DNA from: Rhodococcoides kyotonense
Lineage (GTDB): Bacteria > Actinomycetota > Actinomycetes > Mycobacteriales > Mycobacteriaceae
NCBI RefSeq assembly: GCF_900188125.1
Contig: NZ_FZOW01000029.1
Span: 1-55,297 of the forward strand
Direction: 5' to 3'
Length of the DNA stretch: 55,297 nt
Position 1 is the stretch's first letter; every line of letters starts with the position of its first letter. Shown here in pieces: positions 8,682-15,627 of this stretch. The position numbers and the translations under genes were made by a program. The notes below the pieces were generated by a model. The model saw only the letters and a program-made list of their open reading frames with translations, was not told the origin of the DNA and ran no database searches.

Positions 8682-9938
8682 TTACACCCGCACCTTCTCC
8701 GGTTGCGCAGCGCTGATCTCCAGCCCGATCTGCTCGGCGAGGAATTCTGCATCTCGCGCAACCGCGGCAAACCGTCCCGAACCCCACGTGTGCTGCCACG
8801 GCAGCCCGAGGAAGTAGAGCCCACCGACGGCGCTGACGCCGCGGTTGTGCGTCGGATGCCCCTTCCCGTCGAAGGCACCGACTTCGAGCCAGCGATAGTC
8901 CGTGCGGAAGCCGACGGACCAGACGACGGCCTTGATACCGGCGTCGGCGAGATCGAGTTCGGTGGTTTCGGTCTCGGGTTTCCAGACCGGTACGTACCGT
9001 TCCTCGGTAGGAGCAGAAATTCCCTCGCGCTGGATGTACGCGTCGATGTTGTCCTTGATGCTCTCGGCCACGGCATCCGCGGCGTCGAGGGACGCCTCGA
9101 GCGTGGGTGCGAACTGCAGAACCCCGTCGTCGACGCCGAGGAGCCTGCCGTAGAGCTGCATGCCCTCGGTCGCGAACGCACGCAGATCGATGTCACGACC
9201 ACCGTCGCGACCCGTCACGTAGTGGTTGGTGTTCTCGCGTTTGCCGACGCCTCCGGGCTGATCTTCGATGGAGACATCATAAACACCCATGTCGTGCAGC
9301 CAGGCGACACAGTCACGGCCGCGATAGAAGCGTGCGACGCGGGGCGCCGTTCCCGCGACCAGGTGCACCCGCCTGCCGTCGAGATGCAAGTCCTCGGCGA
9401 TCTGTGCGCCGGACTGGCCGGTACCGACGACGAGTACGTCGCCCTCGGGGAATTGATGCGCGCCCCGGTACTGCGACGAGTGGATCTGCAGTACGTCTTT
9501 CGGCAGCTTCTCGGCGAACCGAGGGATCGTCGGGACGTGATAGCCGCCGACCGCAACGACTATCTGGTCGGCGTGCAACGGCCCCGCAGTGGTGTCGACG
9601 TCGAAACCGCCGCCCTGTGCCTGCCGGACGAGGGTGACGGACACGTTCTCGCGAACCGGGGCGTCGAAACTTGTCGCGTATCGGCGCACGAAGTCGTATA
9701 CCTCGTCGCGCTTCATGAACCCGTCCGGATCGTCCCCGTCGTAGGCGAATCCGGGTAATGCACACTGCCAGTTCGGCGTCACGAGCGTGAAGTTGTCCCA
9801 GCGGGAGTCCTTCCATTCATGCGCGATCGTATCCGACTCCAACACAACGTGTTCGATGCCTCGCTGTGTCAAGTGCCAGCTGATGGACAGTCCTGCTTGA
9901 CCACCACCGACGACGACTACTTCATGTGTCTCCGTCAC
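8682..9938 (-). CDS. MSMEG_0569-type flavin-dependent oxidoreductase
   Basis: A 418-residue FAD/NAD(P)H oxidoreductase of the flavin-monooxygenase type. The N-terminal FAD site is VVVGGGQAGLS (about 8-18) and a second dinucleotide site is VVGTGQSGAQIAED (about 167-180). The conserved WDNFTLVTPNW stretch and the TWGSGRF segment near the C-terminus fit the MSMEG_0569 family of the Nit1C cluster (NitH in cyanotroph nomenclature). It starts at GTG 9938, overlapping the stop of the MSMEG_0570-type gene as GTGA. It probably oxidises or reduces the pathway's nitrogenous intermediate. The substrate is not known. Confidence 0.88.
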   Translation of the reverse strand: MTETHEVVVVGGGQAGLSISWHLTQRGIEHVVLESDTIAHEWKDSRWDNFTLVTPNWQCALPGFAYDGDDPDGFMKRDEVYDFVRRYATSFDAPVRENVSVTLVRQAQGGGFDVDTTAGPLHADQIVVAVGGYHVPTIPRFAEKLPKDVLQIHSSQYRGAHQFPEGDVLVVGTGQSGAQIAEDLHLDGRRVHLVAGTAPRVARFYRGRDCVAWLHDMGVYDVSIEDQPGGVGKRENTNHYVTGRDGGRDIDLRAFATEGMQLYGRLLGVDDGVLQFAPTLEASLDAADAVAESIKDNIDAYIQREGISAPTEERYVPVWKPETETTELDLADAGIKAVVWSVGFRTDYRWLEVGAFDGKGHPTHNRGVSAVGGLYFLGLPWQHTWGSGRFAAVARDAEFLAEQIGLEISAAQPEKVRV

Positions 9939-10225
9939 AACAGTTCAGCTCCCGACATACTCAACACGCGCACAGCGCCCTCCGGATAGGACACGCTGAC
10001 GTCGTGAATCTCGTCCATCTGCTGTGCGGCAGAGGTGCACCGCATTCCGAATTTCGCCAGCACTCGATCGCTGGCCACTGTGAGTGCTTCCGATGTTCGC
10101 TTCACGAACTCGTCCACCGAGTACTCGGCGCCTGGTTCGAGGTAGTCGTGCATCACCAACGACGGTGAATAGCAGGACTGTTCGCGTCCATCGGGCCATC
10201 GCACGAGAAATCGCATCTCAGGCAT
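9935..10225 (-). CDS. MSMEG_0570-type nitrogen starvation response protein
   Basis: A 96-residue protein starting MPEMRFLVRWPDG, with CYSPSLVM and an FVKRTSEALTVASDRV helix. It matches the short MSMEG_0570 family found only in Nit1C-type clusters, as I recall it. There are no membrane segments and no recognised catalytic motif; a single domain is likely. The ATG at 10225 lies inside the end of the nitrilase gene (8-bp overlap), so it is probably translated by coupling. The biochemical role is unknown; the family name reflects genomic and expression context. Confidence 0.85.
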   Translation of the reverse strand: MPEMRFLVRWPDGREQSCYSPSLVMHDYLEPGAEYSVDEFVKRTSEALTVASDRVLAKFGMRCTSAAQQMDEIHDVSVSYPEGAVRVLSMSGAELL

Positions 10226-11099
10226 GGACCGGCTCTTTCGTGATGGTCTTGTAGACCGAGGGCCGACGGTCACGCAGGTTGTACATTCCGCCACCACGTG
10301 CCGCTCCGATGAGGCTGTCGACATCGACGGTCGCTGTCGCCAACCCGGGTTCGACGCCTGTGCCCGCGAGGATTTCGCCACCCGGTCCGACGATCTTGGC
10401 GCTGCAGACGAATCGGAGCGAGCCGAAGGTGCCCGCCTGATTCGCAGCGACCCAGACGACCTGATTCTCCAGCGCCCGTGCGCGATCGTAGATGTCGAAT
10501 CGCTGCTTCCAGCGGTCGTCTTCCATGTTCGACGTGGTCGCGGTGCGAGCCGTCGGCCAGGCCGAGATCGAAGTAATGATCTCGGCGCCGTCGAGCGCGA
10601 GTTCCCGTGCGGCCTCGGGGAATCCCTTGTCGTAGCAGATCTGCATTCCCATGCGACCGACGGGAGTGTCGAACGCGGCGTAGCTGTCTCCTGCGTCGTA
10701 GCAGAGGTTTTCACCGAGTGGCTGATGCACCTTGCGGTACGACCCGAGGATGCCGTCGCCGTTCAGGGTCACTGCTGCGTTGTAGCGTGTGTCGCCGTCC
10801 TTCTCGCAGAACCCGAGTGTGATCACCATGTCACCTGCCATGTCGATCACACGCTTCAACTCGGGCCCGCCGAGTTCGAGTGCAGGTGGCAAGCTTTCGA
10901 GCCGACGCTGACGTGCCTCGTCCGATTCGTCACCGCCGCCGAGGCTGGGCAGGTACCCGCCGAGGCACGCCTCGGGTAGGACGAGCAGTTGGCTTCCGCG
11001 GTGGCGGGCTTCCTCGAGCAATGCGGCGATCGTGCTGTATCCCTGTTCCATGTCGCGACCGAATTCGGCTGCGGCCACGGAAATCGTGATGTCGTTCAT
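10218..11099 (-). CDS. Nitrilase (Nit6803/NitC type)
   Basis: A 293-residue carbon-nitrogen hydrolase with a complete Glu-Lys-Cys triad: Glu43 (LPEACLGGY), Lys123 (YRKVHQPLGE, with the accessory Glu130) and Cys155 (GMQICYDKGFPE). Nit6803-type enzymes hydrolyse aliphatic nitriles, and in cyanotrophs the cluster nitrilase is linked to cyanide use. The predicted product is ammonia plus a carboxylic acid or formate. The start ATG at 11099 overlaps the stop of the preceding gene (ATGA); the frame is open further upstream but unsupported. It is the core enzyme of the operon and is encoded three genes before a triad-less paralogue. Confidence 0.9.
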   Translation of the reverse strand: MNDITISVAAAEFGRDMEQGYSTIAALLEEARHRGSQLLVLPEACLGGYLPSLGGGDESDEARQRRLESLPPALELGGPELKRVIDMAGDMVITLGFCEKDGDTRYNAAVTLNGDGILGSYRKVHQPLGENLCYDAGDSYAAFDTPVGRMGMQICYDKGFPEAARELALDGAEIITSISAWPTARTATTSNMEDDRWKQRFDIYDRARALENQVVWVAANQAGTFGSLRFVCSAKIVGPGGEILAGTGVEPGLATATVDVDSLIGAARGGGMYNLRDRRPSVYKTITKEPVHA

Positions 11100-12487
11100 G
11101 CTTCTCCCAATCCAGTCACGGTGGACGTGACTGCGCGCGTGATGATTCCGTCGGGCCACCGCAGTGCGACGCCCGGAATGTCGGTGAGTTCTCCGCATCG
11201 TGCGGAGACTGCAGGTCCCGACGGCGCGAGTTGCGCGCCGGGACGGTCCGCGGTGATCATCGCGAACCCTGGAAAACACGTGATCCATTCACCCATGGAT
11301 GCTGCCTCCGGCTTGGGAACGGTGGCAACGTCGAGAACAGCTCCTGTGCCGCACGCCTCGGCGAGCATGCCCGTCGTACCTGCAAGGCCCGCCATCGACA
11401 CGTCCTTGGCGGCTTTCGGAGCGGTTCGGGCGACGAACGATGCCATCGCACTCAACTCCGACGAGTTACGCCTCGACGACGAATCCCATTGCTGTCCTTG
11501 ATATCCGCGACGCCACTGACCTTCGACGTCGGCGGTGAGAGTGAGAACGTCGCCGACGGAGGCGCCGCCTGCGCGGATAGGATTCGTTGCCCGCCCCAAC
11601 GCCGTGACGGACAGCGACGACGGGACTCCGACCTGAGTATGACCCCCGAGGACAGGCACCTGCCACGCCTGCGACGCGTTGGCCAGCCCTCTGATGATGC
11701 GGGTCAGACGCGACTGTGTCGGCGCGCCGACCGAATCCAGCATCCCGACGGCTCCGGCCCCCATCGCTGACAGGTCGTTGAGGTTGACCAGCGCGGCGCA
11801 CCAACCCGCCCATTCGGGGTCACGATCGACCATCGACGGGATGATCGCATCGCAGGCCGCGATGACGTCGCTGCCGGGGACCGGAACACCGTCGTCGCCC
11901 CGAAATCCTTTGGCTCCGAGTCCGAGTGGCTGCGCTTTCAACGGCGCGAGAACACCTGCCAGCATCGCCTTGGTCGACGACACCAGCCGCTCGATCCGGT
12001 CGATCGGCCAGTGCATGGCGACATGCGGGGAGCCGTGAACATCGACGTCGAAGCGCCGGATCCATCCCAATCGAGTGAAGAGTGCCTCGTTCTGTATCTG
12101 CACGGTCGCGTCGAAGCGCAATACACCCTGGTTCTCGGCGTAGGCACAAGCCGCTCGAACCAGAGCAGGACCCACACCCGACGTGCGGGCGTCGGTCGAG
12201 GCGACGAGCCGTCCTCCTGCCCACCACCCCAGATCCGGTGCGGTGCAGGGTGACAGGCGTACGCCGCCCAGTACCGTCCCGTCAGCATCACGAGCGACCA
12301 ACACGACTGTGCGTGGGTCGTCGTCGACGTCGTCCTGATCGGTGCCGGCGAACAGCCCCTGCTCGGTGACGAAGACATCTCGTCGCAGACGTCGGTATTC
12401 GTCGAGTTCCACTGCACTGCTGCACGGTTGGATCAGAAACGGTGCCTGAGACGTAGCTACCGCAGTCCCGGCCAAGTCGGTGTACAT
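11096..12487 (-). CDS. MSMEG_0567/Sll0787-type GNAT acetyltransferase-AIR synthase fusion
   Basis: A 463-residue fusion. Residues about 10-160 form a GNAT N-acetyltransferase (RRDVFVTEQGLF, VLGGVRLSP, RTSGVGPALVRAAC). Residues about 170-463 resemble PurM/AIR-synthase and SelD/ThiL-type ATP-binding proteins (LNDLSAMGAGAVG, PVLGGHT, SMAGLAGTTGML). In some species these are two genes of the Nit1C cluster (NitE and NitF). The start codon directly follows the stop of the radical SAM gene (TAGATG) with GGGAGGG upstream, so coupling is likely. It probably acylates and phospho-activates a small amine or amide; that is inference. Confidence 0.88.
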   Translation of the reverse strand: MYTDLAGTAVATSQAPFLIQPCSSAVELDEYRRLRRDVFVTEQGLFAGTDQDDVDDDPRTVVLVARDADGTVLGGVRLSPCTAPDLGWWAGGRLVASTDARTSGVGPALVRAACAYAENQGVLRFDATVQIQNEALFTRLGWIRRFDVDVHGSPHVAMHWPIDRIERLVSSTKAMLAGVLAPLKAQPLGLGAKGFRGDDGVPVPGSDVIAACDAIIPSMVDRDPEWAGWCAALVNLNDLSAMGAGAVGMLDSVGAPTQSRLTRIIRGLANASQAWQVPVLGGHTQVGVPSSLSVTALGRATNPIRAGGASVGDVLTLTADVEGQWRRGYQGQQWDSSSRRNSSELSAMASFVARTAPKAAKDVSMAGLAGTTGMLAEACGTGAVLDVATVPKPEAASMGEWITCFPGFAMITADRPGAQLAPSGPAVSARCGELTDIPGVALRWPDGIITRAVTSTVTGLGEA

Positions 12488-13543
12488 CTACCCTCCCGCG
12501 TTCTGGAGGACACTGCACGCACCGCACGCGGCGCACCCGGCCTTCTGATCCGACCCGAGCATCGACGCGGCCTGCAATTCCTTCGCGACCCGCCGAGTGA
12601 CATTCTCGAGGACGTCGCGGTTCGGTGCGACGGCTTTATCGACGTCGACGGCCAACGTTCCCGCGAGCGGCCGGAACGGAACCACAAAGGGATAGACGCC
12701 CATCTCGATGAGTTCCGCTGCACCCGAAACCAATTCGTCGGGATCTTCGCCGAGACCGACCAGGATGTACGTCGACACCTGATTGCGCCCGAACACTCGA
12801 ACTGCTTCGGCCCAAGCCGCGCGGTACTCGTCCATCGAGACCGTCGCCTTGCCCGGCATCCAATTCCTGCGCACGTCGTCGTCGAGAGATTCGACGTGGA
12901 TGCCGATGGACTCGGCTCCTGCGTCGTGCAGATCCGTGATGGTCTGTAGATCTCCCGGCGGTTCGCACTGCACCTGAATCGGCAGCTGTGGCACAACGGC
13001 TTTGATCGCGGCGACACATCGTGCGATATGTCGGGCACCGCGGTCCTTGGCTGCGGAGGTGCCGGTCGTGATGACCATCTGCGTGACACCGTCGAGCCGT
13101 ACCGCAGCTTCGGCGACCTCCGCCAACTGCGCGGGAGTCTTGACTGCAATGGTGTCGCCTGCATCCAACGATGCCTCGATGGAACAGAAGCGGCATCGCT
13201 GATCCGGCGTGTAACGGATACACGTCTGCATGACCGTCGTGGCGAGGACGCTGGAGCCGTGCAGTTTTGCGATCTTCTCGTAGGAGATTCCGTCGGCAGT
13301 GGCGAGATCGTAGAACCTCGGTCGTGCCACGGCCTCGATGTCGAACCCGATGTCGTTGCCGTCGAACAGAATTCGTCCGTCCTCGAGAACAAACGGGCTC
13401 AACGGATTTCGGGGGATGGCCGCGCCGAGACCATCGATCCGAACATGCCCGTCGTCGCTGGGCCCGGCGCCGGCCGTTCTGTTGACCGGTGGCGTTCCTC
13501 GAATTCCCAGGAGCGCCAGATCTACTCGCGTCGATACGGACAT
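12488..13543 (-). CDS. MSMEG_0568-type radical SAM protein
   Basis: A 351-residue radical SAM enzyme of the Nit1C cluster (NitD). The iron-sulfur motif is Cys108-X8-Cys117-X2-Cys120 (CIRYTPDQRCRFC), with wider spacing than the classic CX3CX2C. The barrel then runs through TTGTSAAKD, QVQCEPPGD, GIHVES and YILVGLGED. The C-terminus carries Cys337, Cys340 and Cys343 (CAACGAC), a possible ligand set for a second cluster. It starts with ATG at 13543, 9 bp after the Sll0783-like gene. It likely performs the radical rearrangement or C-N chemistry that defines the pathway; the substrate is unknown. Confidence 0.9.
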   Translation of the reverse strand: MSVSTRVDLALLGIRGTPPVNRTAGAGPSDDGHVRIDGLGAAIPRNPLSPFVLEDGRILFDGNDIGFDIEAVARPRFYDLATADGISYEKIAKLHGSSVLATTVMQTCIRYTPDQRCRFCSIEASLDAGDTIAVKTPAQLAEVAEAAVRLDGVTQMVITTGTSAAKDRGARHIARCVAAIKAVVPQLPIQVQCEPPGDLQTITDLHDAGAESIGIHVESLDDDVRRNWMPGKATVSMDEYRAAWAEAVRVFGRNQVSTYILVGLGEDPDELVSGAAELIEMGVYPFVVPFRPLAGTLAVDVDKAVAPNRDVLENVTRRVAKELQAASMLGSDQKAGCAACGACSVLQNAGG

Positions 13544-13552
13544 GACAGTCTC

Positions 13553-14077
13553 CTAGACCATGTACGTCGAGTTGATGATGGCGCCCTTGCGTGCGTAGTG
13601 GATCAACGCGTCCTGGACGTCGAGGGGGTGGGCAGGGATGACGCCCTCGATGAGGTCCTCTTCGCGGCCACCGTGCAGAGCGAGACCGAAGCGGCAGCAG
13701 AACACCGTGCCGCCCTCGGCGATGAACGTCGCGAGCGAGTCGTTGATGTTCTGCTCACCCGGGAAGCCCGAGTCGCCCGTCGTCGGGAATCCGCGTGTGG
13801 CAAGGCAATTGATCGCGCCGGGTCCGTAGAAGTACATCGCGGACTCGAAGCCCTTGCGCAGAGCGCGGGTCGCCTGCAGGACCGCGACGAAGCTGACCGA
13901 CGACTCGTGCGCGATGCCGTGCACCAGCGTGAAGTAGCTCTCGCCGTTCTCTGCCTTGTAATCGGGGAAGATCTTGGTCGAGCCGTAGATGTTGCTGCCC
14001 TTGGGCAACGAGGGATGGGGGATCTCTCCGAGCGACTTCTGAATGTTCTCGGCGATGGTGTTGTCGATGTCTGACAC
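13553..14077 (-). CDS. MSMEG_0572/Sll0783-type nitrogen starvation response protein
   Basis: A 174-residue protein and first gene of the Nit1C-type operon (NitB). It contains GSTKIFPDYK, LVHGIAHESSVSF, FYGPGAINCLA and GGTVFCCRFGL segments with paired cysteines. The Synechocystis homologue Sll0783 is induced by nitrogen starvation and needed for polyhydroxybutyrate build-up. The GTG at 14077 is chosen because AGGAG lies 8 nt upstream and the length then matches the family; the frame is open for 69 more codons upstream. The 237-bp gap to the divergent membrane-protein gene should hold the operon promoter, but I found no convincing GlnR site in it. Confidence 0.87.
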   Translation of the reverse strand: MSDIDNTIAENIQKSLGEIPHPSLPKGSNIYGSTKIFPDYKAENGESYFTLVHGIAHESSVSFVAVLQATRALRKGFESAMYFYGPGAINCLATRGFPTTGDSGFPGEQNINDSLATFIAEGGTVFCCRFGLALHGGREEDLIEGVIPAHPLDVQDALIHYARKGAIINSTYMV

Positions 14078-14314
14078 TTCTGGCACTCCTGCGTCGGTGA
14101 GTTGTTGCGAGAAGGTGGGCGTCGGTGGCCACCGGAAGTTACGGGTGGCGTCGGAGATGCTCGTCGGCCATGAGACAAGTACAGGCCTCGTTGATGTCCG
14201 AATGGTCACGTCCGGAATAACGCCCTGTTTCGAAGGCCTCACAGTGTTGGCCTTCGCTCGTCCCGATACCCTGGGTGCGTCCACACCATTTTTCGAGGTC
14301 AGTAAGAGGAATCG

Positions 14315-14695
14315 ATGATCGGCGCCGTCACCGGCCTGTTGTACGTCATGTCACTGGTGGTCGGTCTGTGGGTTCTCGTGAAGCTGGTGGCAGGCAGGCC
14401 GGTGTTGTTGAAGAACACATCGGACCGAGCGCTGTTCTGGACCATTTCCGCTACCGAAGCCGTCGTGCTGCTGCAGGCGATCATCGGATTCGTCCTGATG
14501 TTCGTCTCGGACCGAGAGATTCATCGGCTGACGTTCGGTGCGTACCTGATCGGGCTGCTGCTTCTCCTACCGCTCGGTACGTGGTGGTCTCTGGGCGATC
14601 GTTCCCGAGGTGGCACTGCAGTTCTGCTCGTCGCCGTCACCACTCTCGCAGCGATGGTGCTGCGCCTCAGCCAGATATGGGCCGGATATGCCTGA
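14315..14695 (+). CDS. Small four-helix membrane protein
   Basis: A 126-residue protein with four predicted transmembrane segments (about 5-25, 42-62, 72-90 and 100-118) and a short basic loop (GDRSRGG). I do not recognise a family. AAGAGGA lies ahead of the ATG. A TACCCT -10-like box is visible at about 14268-14273, some 40 nt upstream. It overlaps the next gene by 8 bp, and that product has a similar size and layout, so the two may form a heteromeric membrane complex. It is divergent from the Nit1C-type operon; a shared function is not shown. Confidence 0.7.
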   Translation: MIGAVTGLLYVMSLVVGLWVLVKLVAGRPVLLKNTSDRALFWTISATEAVVLLQAIIGFVLMFVSDREIHRLTFGAYLIGLLLLLPLGTWWSLGDRSRGGTAVLLVAVTTLAAMVLRLSQIWAGYA

Positions 14696-15101
14696 CGACT
14701 CCGACAAGTTGAAGGAAGCCACCCGTACCGGGTTCGGCCGATTCCTCATAGCCGTCTACGCGGTGTTCGCCGTCGCAGCGACGTCGCGCTCGATCGTGCA
14801 GTTGACGACGCGTTTCGACGTCGCCCCGTTCGCGTACATCCTGTCGGCGCTGGCGGCAGTGGTCTACATCGTCGCGACGATCGGCCTTGCCCGCGCCACC
14901 GAAGCGTCGCGTCGCGTCGTGATGATCTCGTGCATCATCGAGCTCGTCGGCGTCCTGGCGATCGGTGCGCTCAGCTACATCCAGCCGCAGGATTTCCCCG
15001 ACGCGACCGTGTGGTCGCACTTCGGTCAGGGGTACGTCTTCATCCCGGTGGTGCTGCCGATCGCGGGGATCTGGTGGCTGAGGCGGCTCCGCCGCATGTG
15101 A
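14688..15101 (+). CDS. Small four-helix membrane protein
   Basis: A 137-residue protein with an acidic/basic N-terminus (MPDDSDKLKEATRTG) and four transmembrane segments (about 17-35, 45-67, 77-97 and 113-130), ending WLRRLRRM. The ATG at 14688 lies within the previous gene, so coupling is likely. The family is not recognised; actinobacterial genomes often carry such proteins as conserved integral membrane proteins. Its stop codon TGA (15099-15101) is part of the left arm of the palindromic repeat at 15098-15137. Confidence 0.7.
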   Translation: MPDDSDKLKEATRTGFGRFLIAVYAVFAVAATSRSIVQLTTRFDVAPFAYILSALAAVVYIVATIGLARATEASRRVVMISCIIELVGVLAIGALSYIQPQDFPDATVWSHFGQGYVFIPVVLPIAGIWWLRRLRRM

Positions 15102-15137
15102 GTGAAAATGTATAGAGGGCTATACATTTTCACTCAC
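15098..15137. repeat. Perfect 18-bp-arm palindromic element, copy 1
   Basis: Arms GTGAGTGAAAATGTATAG (15098-15115) and its exact reverse complement (15120-15137) flank a 4-base AGGG loop. A close second copy lies at 55168-55206, so this is a dispersed repeat and not just a local terminator. It separates two convergent genes and could fold in either transcript. Both genes end in a TGA supplied by the arms, at 15099-15101 and 15136-15134. Possible roles are a bidirectional terminator, a REP-like element or a protein-binding palindrome. Confidence 0.85.
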
Positions 15138-15568
15138 GAGGCGAGTGCCGCGAGATTCGCCACCGACTGCTTGACATCCGTGTCGAGGGCCCTGGCGACG
15201 ACCTTCCCGACGGGCCCGAACAGGACGCCGCCGCCGAAGGATGCGTCGAGGCTCAGTTCCGATCCGCCTCCGCGGGCTTCGCGGACGTGGATGGTCATCG
15301 AGATCTTGATGCCGCCCTTGCCGCGGCCGGACATCTCGATGAGTTCGGGTTCCTTGTACTCGGTGAACGTCCAGTCGATCGTGTTGCGGAAGCCTTTGAC
15401 CTTGACGAGGGACTGCACTTCCGTGCCCTTCTCGATGGTCGCGGGCGGCGGACTGCACCAGCCGCCGTGGATCGTCATCCATTCGTCGAAACGGTTCAGC
15501 GCCGACGCCTTGTCCCATGCGCCTTGGGGATCTTCGGGCATGTTGACGGTCACGCGGATCGTTGCCAT
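15134..15568 (-). CDS. SRPBCC-family (polyketide cyclase/CoxG-like) protein
   Basis: A 144-residue single-domain SRPBCC (START-like) protein: an N-terminal beta strand (MATIRVTVNM), a helix around WDKASALNRFDEW, alternating beta strands, and a long C-terminal helix (FGPVGKVVARALDTDVKQSV). These folds bind hydrophobic ligands. No catalytic residue can be assigned. It is divergent from ligD with 59 bp between. Its last codons and stop lie in the palindromic repeat, so the exact C-terminus (LAALAS) may vary with insertion of that repeat. Confidence 0.8.
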   Translation of the reverse strand: MATIRVTVNMPEDPQGAWDKASALNRFDEWMTIHGGWCSPPPATIEKGTEVQSLVKVKGFRNTIDWTFTEYKEPELIEMSGRGKGGIKISMTIHVREARGGGSELSLDASFGGGVLFGPVGKVVARALDTDVKQSVANLAALAS

Positions 15569-15627
15569 GCCTTCGAGCTTGGCACAGGTTCCGCGCGGGA
15601 ACCGGGGCAGCTGATTAGCCTGGGGAA

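Noticed and set aside
14078..14314. Possible GlnR site in front of the Nit1C-type operon
   Set aside because: GTCAC and GTTAC fragments are present, but none has the AC-N9-AC spacing of GlnR half-sites; nitrogen control is plausible by analogy only.
15102..15614. Open frame starting MKMYRGLYIFTH
   Set aside because: It is the translation of the palindromic repeat read into the antisense of the SRPBCC gene. A similar peptide arises from the second repeat copy (near 55203), so both reflect the repeat and not genes.
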